Shown here one piece after another: positions 1 to 7,161 of a stretch of 64,000 nucleotides of DNA; positions within the stretch are counted from its first letter, which is position 1, and each line of letters opens with the position of its first letter. Location of the stretch: NCBI RefSeq assembly GCF_900092025.1, contig NZ_FLTX01000046.1:19511-83510 (forward strand). The letters run 5' to 3'. Source of the stretch: Xanthomonas bromi (GTDB taxonomy: Bacteria; Pseudomonadota; Gammaproteobacteria; Xanthomonadales; Xanthomonadaceae). Made by a program: the position numbers and the translations under genes. The notes beneath the pieces are model-generated. The model was not told where the DNA came from. It saw only the letters and a program-made list of their open reading frames with translations, and did not search any database.

Positions 1-599
1 ACGACACCCTTCAGGATCGCGCCTTCCTGCAGCTTGTCCATCAGCTGCTCGCGCTCTTCCGAGTGCTCGCTCTCAACCACTGCACGACGCGACACCACGA
101 CATTGTTGCGCTTGCGATCGAGCTTGATCAGCTTGAACTCAAGCTCCTTGCCTTCCAGGTAAGCCGGGTCGCGCACCGGGCGCACATCCACCAGCGAACC
201 AGGCAGGAACGCGCGGACATCCTTGATGTCCACGGTGAAACCACCCTTGACCTTGCCGCTGATGCGGCCGGTGATGGTTTCGTTCTTTTCCAACGCTTCT
301 TCCAGCTCGTCCCATACCATCGCGCGCTTGGCCTTCTCGCGCGACAACACGGTCTCGCCGAAGCCGTTTTCGATGGAGTCCAGCGCAACCTTGACCTGGT
401 CGCCCACGCCCACATCGATCTCGCCAGCGTCGTTACGGAACTGCTCGATCGGCACGATGCCTTCGGACTTCAGGCCAGCGTTGATCACCACCACATCGCC
501 GCGGACTTCCACGACGGTACCGGTGACGATCGAGCCCGGCTTCAGCTTAGCCAGATTGGCTTGACTGGCTTCGAACAGTTCTGCAAAAGATTCTGTCAT
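1..599 (-). CDS. rpsA: 30S ribosomal protein S1 (N-terminal part; gene runs off the left edge)
   Basis: Ribosomal protein S1 binds mRNA on the 30S subunit and helps initiation on structured or weak Shine-Dalgarno messages. The first 199 codons are present. The protein starts [10 protein letters not shown], and residues ~20-90 and ~105-175 look like the first two S1 (OB-fold) repeats, with [11 protein letters not shown] and [13 protein letters not shown] openings. The full protein should be about 560 residues. It lies downstream of cmk on the same strand (183-bp gap), the usual proteobacterial cmk-rpsA order. Identification is firm; the remainder is outside the window. Confidence 0.97.
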   Translation of the reverse strand, partial: MTESFAELFEASQANLAKLKPGSIVTGTVVEVRGDVVVINAGLKSEGIVPIEQFRNDAGEIDVGVGDQVKVALDSIENGFGETVLSREKAKRAMVWDELEEALEKNETITGRISGKVKGGFTVDIKDVRAFLPGSLVDVRPVRDPAYLEGKELEFKLIKLDRKRNNVVVSRRAVVESEHSEEREQLMDKLQEGAILKGV

Positions 600-782
600 T
601 TGAATTTACTCAGTTGAACACACGGGCGCCGATCGTCGGGGTGCGACAGAGACGGACCGCCCAGCCTGTTGGTCGACTCCGAACAGCGAGTCGGTTGGGA
701 AGTAGTAGAACCGCCACGCAGGATGCGCGACGGAGCTTTGGAACGCCTTACGGTCGGCGGGACAGGCCCGCTTGCGGAACGC

Positions 783-1466
783 TTACGACGGCGTCTGATC
801 TGCGAGCAACCCGACCACACGCTGGACGACATCCTCGATCCCTATTCCGCTGGTATCGATCAGCACGGCGTCTTCGGCCGGCCGCAATGGCGCCACCACC
901 CGCTGCGCATCTCTGGCATCTCGGGCCATGATCTCGCGCAGCAGGTCGTCAAAGATAACCGAAACACCCTTTTCCATCAACTGTTTATGGCGACGGCCCG
1001 CACGTTCTTCGGCGCTGGCGGTCAGGAAAACCTTGAATGCGGCATTGGGGAAGATCACCGTGCCCATGTCGCGACCGTCGGCGACCAGCCCGGGCGCTCG
1101 CCTGAATGCGCGTTGGCGCTCCTTCAGGGCGCTGCGCACCTCGGGAATGGCGGCAATGGCCGAGGCCAGTGCGCCCGTGGTTTCCAGACGCAGTTCGCTG
1201 GTGGCATCGACCCCGTTGACCAGCACCCGCAGCCCTGCCTCGCCAGCGTCGTCGAACTCCACCTTGGTGTCGAAAGTGCAGCGCACCAACGCCGCAGCGT
1301 CGGAGACGTCCAGATCGGCCCAGCTCGCTGCAACACCGACGGCGCGATACAGCGCACCCGAATCGAGGTAGTGCCAGCCCAGCCGGGCGGCCACGATCCG
1401 GCTCACGGTCCCCTTGCCGGCGCCGGAAGGGCCATCGATGGTGAGGACGGGCGACAGGTCGGTCAT
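783..1466 (-). CDS. cmk: Cytidylate kinase
   Basis: Phosphorylates CMP/dCMP with ATP in cytosolic pyrimidine nucleotide salvage. The protein has 227 residues, the usual length. A P-loop GPSGAGKGT is at residues 12-20. LDSGALYRA follows at about 35, and the nucleotide-binding [10 protein letters not shown] segment is near 130, both diagnostic for this family. The gene precedes rpsA on the same strand, as in most gammaproteobacteria. The start ATG at 1466 puts the P-loop at the expected distance from the N-terminus. A long antisense frame covers the whole gene but has no protein-like features. Confidence 0.97.
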   Translation of the reverse strand: MTDLSPVLTIDGPSGAGKGTVSRIVAARLGWHYLDSGALYRAVGVAASWADLDVSDAAALVRCTFDTKVEFDDAGEAGLRVLVNGVDATSELRLETTGALASAIAAIPEVRSALKERQRAFRRAPGLVADGRDMGTVIFPNAAFKVFLTASAEERAGRRHKQLMEKGVSVIFDDLLREIMARDARDAQRVVAPLRPAEDAVLIDTSGIGIEDVVQRVVGLLADQTPS

Positions 1467-1531
1467 TCAGGTTTCCGGGAGGTCATCAGGCGGTAGTGTA
1501 GCGCCGCTCATGGCGATCGCGCTGCAACCAC

Positions 1532-1561
1532 TTGAAAGCACGACAAAAAGCCGGTTAGAAT
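1532..1561 (+). promoter_or_regulatory. Sigma-70-like promoter of rpmJ with a palindrome over the -10
   Basis: A -35 TTGAAA (1532-1537) and a -10 TAGAAT (1556-1561) are separated by 18 bp, about 78 bp before the rpmJ start. The -10 is flanked by an inverted repeat, AGCCGG on the left and CCGGCT on the right (about 1549-1569). The repeat could be an operator or only the 5' end of a leader hairpin. Read on the minus strand it is a weak terminator-like hairpin followed by a T-run. No Zur-like box is visible. Confidence 0.55.
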
Positions 1562-1638
1562 CGCCGGCTTAATTCCGGGTGCACCATCGATTGCGGGCAC
1601 TCTTCCATCGAATCCAACCGTTTACGCCGAGGTGTGCC

Positions 1639-1764
1639 ATGAAAGTCCTGTCCTCCCTGAAGTCTGCGAAGACCCGTCACCGCGACTGCAAGGTGGTCCG
1701 CCGCCGTGGCAAGGTCTTCGTGATCTGCAAGTCGAACCCGCGTTTCAAGGCACGTCAGCGCTAA
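1639..1764 (+). CDS. rpmJ: 50S ribosomal protein L36, zinc-free (C-minus, type B) form
   Basis: The 41-residue L36 begins [11 protein letters not shown] and ends FKARQR. Classical L36 binds Zn through a C-C-C-H set. Here only Cys17 and Cys30 align with two of the ligands; the first Cys is absent and the His is replaced by Phe36, so this is the YkgO-like zinc-independent type with its typical 3-residue insertion. The ATG at 1639 is chosen over an upstream in-frame ATG because the protein then matches the family exactly. It is a single-gene unit with its own promoter and terminator. In many bacteria such paralogues are expressed under zinc shortage, but the sequence here does not show that control. 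Confidence 0.95.
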
Positions 1765-1790
1765 CGCCTTCGGCGCGTGCAAGACCCGAG

Positions 1791-1816
1791 AAAGCCGCCT
1801 CCGGGCGGTTTTTTCT
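1791..1816 (+). terminator. Rho-independent terminator after rpmJ
   Basis: A short GC-rich hairpin (CCGCC...GGCGG) is followed by a T-run (TTTTTT) starting 27 bp beyond the rpmJ stop codon. It fits a transcription unit holding rpmJ alone. Confidence 0.8.
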
Positions 1817-2002
1817 TGGCCGCTGCTTCGCGCCGGTTATTGCGACATGACTCTGCCGCCGACACGGCTAGGCGCTGGCCAGGCACGCAAGCACGGCCCG
1901 CACAATCGCGGTGCTGCCCGACCAGTCGCATCGCAGCGGCGTCCGTCCCGGTTTTTTGCTGTAATCACCATCTGAAATCTTGTCCACTGGGGAGTAGATG
2001 AC

Positions 2003-2344
2003 ATGCGCAACCGTTTGTTTGTGATGCCGCCGATCTTGCTGACAATCGCGCTGATGGGGATCAGTGCCGTCGCTTCGGCCGATACGCTGCTGGTCGACCG
2101 TGTACAGCAGAAGCCTGCCGCTGCCCTGCCCTTGCGCGGCGAGAGCATGAGTCAGGTCGAAGGCCGTTATGGCACGCCGCAGGAAAAACTCGCCCCGCGC
2201 GGCGGCCAGAAGCGCCAGTGGCCGACGATCCATCGCTGGGTGTATCCGGCCTTCACCGTGTACTTCGAAAAGAGCAAGGTGATCGACGTGGTGGCCAATA
2301 AGGCCGATGCCAACGAGATCGGGCCCAAGCCGCCGATCCGGTAA
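2003..2344 (+). CDS. Secreted hypothetical protein, 113 aa
   Basis: I do not recognise a characterised family. Residues 1-26 are a signal peptide (hydrophobic PPILLTIALMGISAV, cleavage after ASA), so the ~87-residue mature protein should be periplasmic or outer-membrane associated. The mature part contains an SMSQVEGRYGTP segment resembling the short SmpA/BamE-like pattern found in small envelope proteins, then an aromatic WVYPAFTVYFE strand and a basic-proline tail. Single-gene unit with a GGGGAG ribosome site about 9 bp before the ATG. Reality as a gene is likely from length, signal peptide and codon bias; the function is unknown. Confidence 0.75.
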   Translation: MRNRLFVMPPILLTIALMGISAVASADTLLVDRVQQKPAAALPLRGESMSQVEGRYGTPQEKLAPRGGQKRQWPTIHRWVYPAFTVYFEKSKVIDVVANKADANEIGPKPPIR

Positions 2345-2579
2345 TGCGTCGATGACAACTCGGCCGGACGTGCTGGCGCCGTTCGCTGCACTCCGGCCGT
2401 CACAGTTCGCATCGCGACATGTGCTGCGTCCGTCAGCAGCCGGACATGCGTTGCTGCGACGCTGTACCAAGCCCCGGCGTGCGGATGCGCGCCAGGATCG
2501 CAAGAGCCCGCATTCGCGTGCGGGATATCGATGAACGTGCGAGCGATAGCCCGCACACCAAGATGAGTATTTGCCTGGC

Positions 2580-3623
2580 ATGACTGACCGTCTTCGCTTT
2601 CCCGCCGAGTGGGAACCGCAATCCGCCGTGTTGCTCGCCTGGCCGCATGCCGGCACCGATTGGGCCGAGCGTCTGGCCGACGTGGAAGAGACCTACATCG
2701 CGCTGGTCACGGCGATCTCCCGCTTCGAGCCAGTGGTGATCTGCGTGGCCGACGACGACCTGCAGATCTATGCCGAAGCACGGCTGCGTTCGGCGCGGGT
2801 GGACATGACACGCGTGCGTTTCGTGATCGCCGCGTACAACGACACCTGGCTACGCGATTCCGGCCCGATCACGTTGCGCCAGGAAGCCGGCTTCCGGTTG
2901 ATGGATTTCCGTTTCACCGGCTGGGGCGGCAAGTTCGAAGCCAGCCTGGACGATCAACTGGTGAGCTCGTTGGATGCGGCGCACGTGTTCGTGCCGGCGC
3001 AGGTAGAGACCATCGACTTCGCCCTGGAAGGCGGTGCGATCGAAACCGATGGCGCCGGCACGCTGCTGACCACGTGGAAGTGCCTGCATGAGCGTCACCC
3101 GCAGCGCACGCGCGAATCGCTCAGCCGCGATCTGGCGACGTGGCTGGCGCAGGAGCGCGTGCTGTGGCTGGATCACGGCTACCTGGAAGGCGACGATACC
3201 GACGCGCATATCGATACGCTGGCGCGCTTTGCCGGCCCGGATGCGATCGTCTACCAAGGCTGCGATGTGGCCAGCGATTCGCACTACACCGAACTGCAGG
3301 CGATGGGCGCCGAACTGGCTGCGCTGCGCAAGGCCGACGGGCAGCCGTATCGCCTGTTCGTGCTGCCATGGGCTGACCCCATTCTGGACGATGGCCGCCG
3401 GCTGGCCGCGTCGTATGCCAATTTCCTGATCGTCAACGGTGCGGTGCTGATGCCGGCCTACGGCGACCCCGCCGACGCGACCGCACAGGCGGTGCTCGCA
3501 CAGGCGTTCCCGCAGCACGAGATCGTGCCGGTGCCGTGCCGTGCGCTGATCTGGCAGAACGGCAGCCTGCATTGCCTGACCATGCAATTGCCGGCAGGCC
3601 TGCTCGCCGCCTGGAGCAGCTAA
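2580..3623 (+). CDS. aguA: Agmatine deiminase
   Basis: Hydrolyses agmatine to N-carbamoylputrescine and ammonia, the first step of the arginine-decarboxylase route to putrescine (PPAD/guanidine-modifying fold). The 347-residue protein carries the WLRDSGP motif near residue 90, FALEGGAIETDG near 145, the histidine segment DTDAHIDTLARF near 210 and a C-terminal GSLHC with the nucleophilic Cys at about 332. An in-frame TTG lies three codons upstream; the ATG at 2580 is preferred because the AGATGAG-like ribosome site (about 2561) is correctly spaced from it. aguB follows on the same strand, so the two enzymes form a pathway pair. The stop codon lies inside the left arm of a palindromic element. 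Confidence 0.95.
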   Translation: MTDRLRFPAEWEPQSAVLLAWPHAGTDWAERLADVEETYIALVTAISRFEPVVICVADDDLQIYAEARLRSARVDMTRVRFVIAAYNDTWLRDSGPITLRQEAGFRLMDFRFTGWGGKFEASLDDQLVSSLDAAHVFVPAQVETIDFALEGGAIETDGAGTLLTTWKCLHERHPQRTRESLSRDLATWLAQERVLWLDHGYLEGDDTDAHIDTLARFAGPDAIVYQGCDVASDSHYTELQAMGAELAALRKADGQPYRLFVLPWADPILDDGRRLAASYANFLIVNGAVLMPAYGDPADATAQAVLAQAFPQHEIVPVPCRALIWQNGSLHCLTMQLPAGLLAAWSS

Positions 3624-3750
3624 CAAAACGACTGCGCTCACCGCCAGGCGGGCGCGGCCAGTGCTCGGAATCGGCATGTAGCACTCGTACACTCCGGTTC
3701 CTGCGCGCCGTCCACGCCCACCTGACGACTGCTCGCTATGTGTTGTTAGC
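3619..3750. repeat. 132-bp inverted-repeat element between aguA and aguB
   Basis: The left end GCTAACAAAAC (3619-3629) is matched by the right end GTGTTGTTAGC (3740-3750), 10 of 11 positions complementary. The interior is GC-rich and non-coding. The TAA stop of aguA lies inside the left end. The shape suggests a small non-autonomous mobile or REP-like element; no target-site duplication is obvious. Confidence 0.45.
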
Positions 3751-3882
3751 CGCTGCAGGAGTAGCTCCAAACCTTGCCTGCGTCGCGGCCGCATATGTCG
3801 CGCGCGGGCTCCTGTTCCGGCCGGCAGGCCGGTGTTACGCCATGGCGCGCTACCTTAGTGCGTCACTCAGTTGGATGCTGCC

Positions 3883-4767
3883 ATGACCCGTCATCTCCTT
3901 CCCGTCGCGCTGATCCAGGAGCGCAACCACGGCGACGCCGAGGCCAATCTGGCCGTCATCGCATCGCGTGTGGCCGAGGCCGCCGCGCAGGGCGCCAAGC
4001 TGGTGCTGCTGCAGGAACTGCACAACGGCGCGTATTTCTGCCAGCACGAATCGGTGGACGAATTCGATCTGGCCGAGCCGATTCCCGGCCCCAGCACCGA
4101 ACGTCTGAGCGCCCTGGCCAAGCAGCACGGCGTGGTACTGGTCGCCTCGCTGTTCGAGCGCCGCGCGGCCGGCATGTATCACAACACGGCGGTGGTGTTC
4201 GAAAAGGATGGCCGCCTGCTCGGCAAGTACCGCAAGATGCATATCCCCGACGACCCGGGCTTCTACGAGAAGTTCTATTTCACTCCGGGCGATCTGGGCT
4301 TTACGCCGATCGATACCTCGGTCGGTCGCCTGGGCGTGCTGGTGTGCTGGGATCAGTGGTATCCCGAGGCGGCGCGCCTGATGGCGCTGGCCGGTGCGGA
4401 GCTGCTGCTCTACCCCACCGCGATCGGTTGGGATCCGGACGACCAGCAGCCCGAGCAGGAGCGCCAGCGCGATGCCTGGATCCTCAGCCATCGCGGCCAT
4501 GCGGTGGCCAACGGGGTGCCGGTGCTGTCGTGCAACCGTGTTGGCCATGAGCCCTCGCCGCTGGGCGCATCGGGCATCCAGTTTTGGGGCAACAGCCATG
4601 TGCTGGGGCCGCAAGGCGAGTTCATTGCCGAAGCAGGTCAGGACCCGACCGTGTTGATCTGCGATGTCGACCTGCAGCGCAGCGAGCACGTGCGCCGCAT
4701 CTGGCCATTCCTGCGCGACCGTCGTATCGATGCGTACGGCGATCTGCTCAAGCGCTATATCGACTGA
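3883..4767 (+). CDS. aguB: N-carbamoylputrescine amidase
   Basis: Hydrolyses N-carbamoylputrescine to putrescine, CO2 and ammonia, the step after AguA. The protein has 294 residues of the nitrilase/cyanide hydratase superfamily. The catalytic triad is visible: Glu45 in LLQELHNG, Lys118 in KYRKMHIPDDPGF, Cys155 in LVCWDQWYPEAA. These surrounding residues are those of AguB rather than of biotinidase or NIT-type amidases. The ATG at 3883 is preferred to a TTG four codons upstream because it gives the family N-terminus (MTRHLLPVALIQ). It follows aguA by 259 bp; co-transcription is likely but the intervening palindromic element could affect it. Confidence 0.95.
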   Translation: MTRHLLPVALIQERNHGDAEANLAVIASRVAEAAAQGAKLVLLQELHNGAYFCQHESVDEFDLAEPIPGPSTERLSALAKQHGVVLVASLFERRAAGMYHNTAVVFEKDGRLLGKYRKMHIPDDPGFYEKFYFTPGDLGFTPIDTSVGRLGVLVCWDQWYPEAARLMALAGAELLLYPTAIGWDPDDQQPEQERQRDAWILSHRGHAVANGVPVLSCNRVGHEPSPLGASGIQFWGNSHVLGPQGEFIAEAGQDPTVLICDVDLQRSEHVRRIWPFLRDRRIDAYGDLLKRYID

Positions 4768-4771
4768 CCGC

Positions 4772-5311
4772 ATGCCCGTCGAGCTGCGTGCAGTCCGTGC
4801 TGCGGACATTCCGGCGATCACCGCGATTTATGCGGAGCAGATCGCCGGGGTGAACACCTACGAATACAGCGCACCATCGCTCGAAGAGATGCGCGCGCGG
4901 GTAAGCGCGATCGTGGATGCGGGCTACCCGTATCTGGTCGCCGAGCTCGATGGCGTGGTCGCAGGCTATGCCTATGCCAGCGCATTTCGCGCGCGCGCAG
5001 GCTATCGCTGGACGGTAGAGAACTCGATTTACCTTGCAGCGGCGATGCAAGGCCGCGGCATCGGCAACGCCCTGCTCGGCGAGCTGATCGCGCTGTGTGA
5101 GCAGCGCGGATTCCGGCAGATGATTGCGGTGATTGGCGATGCGGGCAATCTTGCATCGCGAAAATTGCATGAACGTTTTGGATTTCGCACGGTCGGAGTC
5201 TTCAGCGGAATCGGCCGCAAACACGGTCGCTGGTTGGACGGCGTGCAGATGCAACGCGCGCTCGGCTCCAGCGACACCGCCCCTCCTTGTGATGAACACC
5301 CACATGACTGA
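4772..5311 (+). CDS. GNAT N-acetyltransferase, phosphinothricin/methionine-sulfone type
   Basis: A 179-residue acetyl-CoA-dependent acetyltransferase. It starts MPVELRAVRAADIPAI and has the acceptor-site segment GVNTYEYSAPSLEEM around 35, then SIYLAAAMQGRGIGNALLGEL (motif A, Q-x-x-G-x-G/A) around 95, and LHERFGFRTVG near the end. This layout is that of the Pat/Bar/MnaT family, which acetylates methionine sulfone, methionine sulfoximine or phosphinothricin. It starts 4 bp after the aguB stop, so it probably belongs to the same transcript. It overlaps the start of the next gene by 20 bp. The true substrate is not deducible. Confidence 0.85.
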   Translation: MPVELRAVRAADIPAITAIYAEQIAGVNTYEYSAPSLEEMRARVSAIVDAGYPYLVAELDGVVAGYAYASAFRARAGYRWTVENSIYLAAAMQGRGIGNALLGELIALCEQRGFRQMIAVIGDAGNLASRKLHERFGFRTVGVFSGIGRKHGRWLDGVQMQRALGSSDTAPPCDEHPHD

Positions 5312-6524
5312 GCAGACCACCCACGTTCTGGACGATGCGTTGTCCGGCCAGCCGCACCGCATCGTCGAACGCGACGGCGTGCGTTATACCTTGCTTGGCA
5401 CCGCGCATGTGTCGCTGGCCAGTGTGGCCGCCGTACAACGCGCGATCGGCAGCGGGCGTTACGACGCGGTGGCAGTGGAGCTGGATGCGCAGCGCCTGCA
5501 GGCGCTCAGCGACCCCGACGCCCTCGCCCGCCTGGATCTGGTGCAGGTGATCCGCAAGGGACGCGTGGCCTTGTTCGCGGCGAACCTGGCCCTGGCGGCG
5601 TATCAGCGTCGCCTGGCCAAGCAACTCGGCATCGAGCCGGGTGCAGAGTTGAAGGAAGCGGTGAACCTGGCACGCGCGCAGGGCCTGCCAGTGCACCTGA
5701 TCGATCGAGAAGTCGGCCTGACCTTCAAGCGTGCATCCGGGCGGTTGGGCTTCTTCGGCAAGATGAAACTGGCTGGCGGATTGCTTGGCGGCCTGTTCGC
5801 TGCCGATGAGGTGGGCGAAGAGGAAATCGAAAAGCTCAAGCAAGGCGACATGCTCGAAGCGAGTTTCGGCGATTTCGCCAGCGAGAGCCCGGAGTTGTAC
5901 GAGACGGTGATTGCCGAGCGCGATCAATACATGGCCACGCGTCTGCGCGAAGAAGTCAGCGCAGATCAGCGCGAGATCCTGGCGGTGGTCGGCGCCGGCC
6001 ATCTGGCTGGACTTGCGCGCCATCTGGAACAGGATACCGCTGCGCCCGGCCCGCTGCGCGAATCGCTGGAATACGTGCAGCAGCGCAAGCGCATCCCATG
6101 GATCACGCTGGGCATCCTGGCGGTCATCATCACCGGCATCGGCATCGGGTTCTGGCGCGGTGGCCTGAGCATGGGTGCCGACCTGCTGCTGCAGTGGGCG
6201 ATGTACACCGGCGGGATGGCGGCGCTGGGCTGCTTACTGGCAGGCAGCCATCCGTTGAGCATTCTCACCGCTGCGGTCGTGGCGCCGTTCAAACCGTTCC
6301 GGCTGAGCGTGCCGACCGGTGCCTTCGCGGCGCTGGTCGAAGTGCATATGCGCAAGCCGGCGTACGGCGATTTCCTGTCGCTGCGCGACGATGCGCAGAC
6401 GCTGCGCGGCTGGTACCGCAACCGCGTCTCGCGCGTGGTGCTGACATTTCTGCTGACCAATTTCGGCAGCATGGCCGGGGTGTGGCTGGCCGGGGTGCAG
6501 ATCTTCAACCGCCTGCATGGTTGA
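5292..6524 (+). CDS. TraB/PrgY-family membrane protein
   Basis: A 410-residue TraB-domain protein, related to enterococcal TraB/PrgY, which limits pheromone activity, and to archaeal and eukaryotic homologues. The N-terminal ~260 residues carry the conserved GTAHVS motif near 40, an acidic/basic AVELDAQRL segment and GAGHLAGL near 235. The C-terminal ~150 residues form about four hydrophobic segments (for example ITLGILAVIITGIGIGFW), so the domain is membrane-anchored. Two in-frame ATGs (5292 and 5304) are possible; neither has a strong ribosome site and coupling to the preceding overlapping gene is likely. Its function in xanthomonads is unknown. Confidence 0.85.
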   Translation: MNTHMTEQTTHVLDDALSGQPHRIVERDGVRYTLLGTAHVSLASVAAVQRAIGSGRYDAVAVELDAQRLQALSDPDALARLDLVQVIRKGRVALFAANLALAAYQRRLAKQLGIEPGAELKEAVNLARAQGLPVHLIDREVGLTFKRASGRLGFFGKMKLAGGLLGGLFAADEVGEEEIEKLKQGDMLEASFGDFASESPELYETVIAERDQYMATRLREEVSADQREILAVVGAGHLAGLARHLEQDTAAPGPLRESLEYVQQRKRIPWITLGILAVIITGIGIGFWRGGLSMGADLLLQWAMYTGGMAALGCLLAGSHPLSILTAAVVAPFKPFRLSVPTGAFAALVEVHMRKPAYGDFLSLRDDAQTLRGWYRNRVSRVVLTFLLTNFGSMAGVWLAGVQIFNRLHG

Positions 6525-6562
6525 CTGCTGGGCGATCAACGCAGTTTGACGCGCTGATTTCT

Positions 6563-6630
6563 TGTAGGAGCACCTTGGGGCCCGGTCTGCACCATCGGTA
6601 ACGCTTGTACGTGTCTGAGCGCGACCTACA
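6563..6630. repeat. Inverted-repeat (TGTAGG...CCTACA) intergenic element
   Basis: TGTAGG at 6563-6568 is mirrored by CCTACA at 6625-6630, bounding 68 bp between two convergent units. GTAGGAGC...GCGACC-type ends are typical of small REP-like palindromes in xanthomonads and pseudomonads. A second isolated TGTAGGAG occurs near 6789, inside the neighbouring pseudogene. Confidence 0.4.
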
Positions 6631-6640
6631 CGGTCATGTC

Positions 6641-6990
6641 TTACTTGCGCCGAGCAATCATCCCGTCAGACTTGCTCAGGCGAGCCATGGTCAGCATGGC
6701 GTCTGCGGAAAGACCGTGATTCGTGGGCAGGGGAAAGCCTGCGATCCAATCACTCGCCTGTGGCGCGGCGAGCTGATCCGGCGCGAGTTGTAGGAGTACC
6801 CACACGCCATAGTGATCCGATGCCTAGCGGCCTTCGGCATAAGATGTGTCGAACAGGATGCCGGCTTTACGGGCTAGCAGGCGGTTCTGTTGAAAGAACA
6901 CACGGTCGATGCGCGCAGGCGCGTCGTGCCGGCCAGTCTTCGCGGTCGTGGTGCAGGTTAGTCAGCTCGCGCGACGCTGCGCTCGATGAC
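6641..6990 (-). pseudogene. Decayed endonuclease/exonuclease/phosphatase-family gene (C-terminal remnant)
   Basis: Reading the minus strand upstream of a TAA at 6641-6643 gives an open frame containing SDHYGVWV, the Ser-Asp-His signature that ends EEP-fold phosphodiesterases, preceded by GRHDAPARIDRVFF, the conserved segment that normally comes shortly before it. A TAG at 6824-6826 interrupts this frame just before SDHYGV, and a TGA stands near 6959-6961. The frame upstream of that is better in another register (ELTNLHHDRED), suggesting a frameshift as well. No N-terminal half is found before the next gene at 7162. This is therefore a truncated, multiply inactivated remnant. Confidence 0.7.
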
Positions 6991-7161
6991 TTCGCGGTCT
7001 GTGCGGCTTGATCGGTTTACCCCCTGGGCAACGTACGTAGGCTGGATGCCCTGCGTGGCCTGCCGCCCGCCCAGTGGGGGACAGCAGCAGCGCAAGCGAC
7101 ACGACCGGGCATTCGCTACATCGCCGTGCTGGCGCTGCCCGGGTCAGCTGCCACGCCTGAC

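Noticed and set aside
1549..1569. Zur box in front of rpmJ
   Set aside because: The palindrome AGCCGG/CCGGCT is GC-rich and does not resemble the AT-rich Zur sites of bacteria; kept only as an unassigned inverted repeat.
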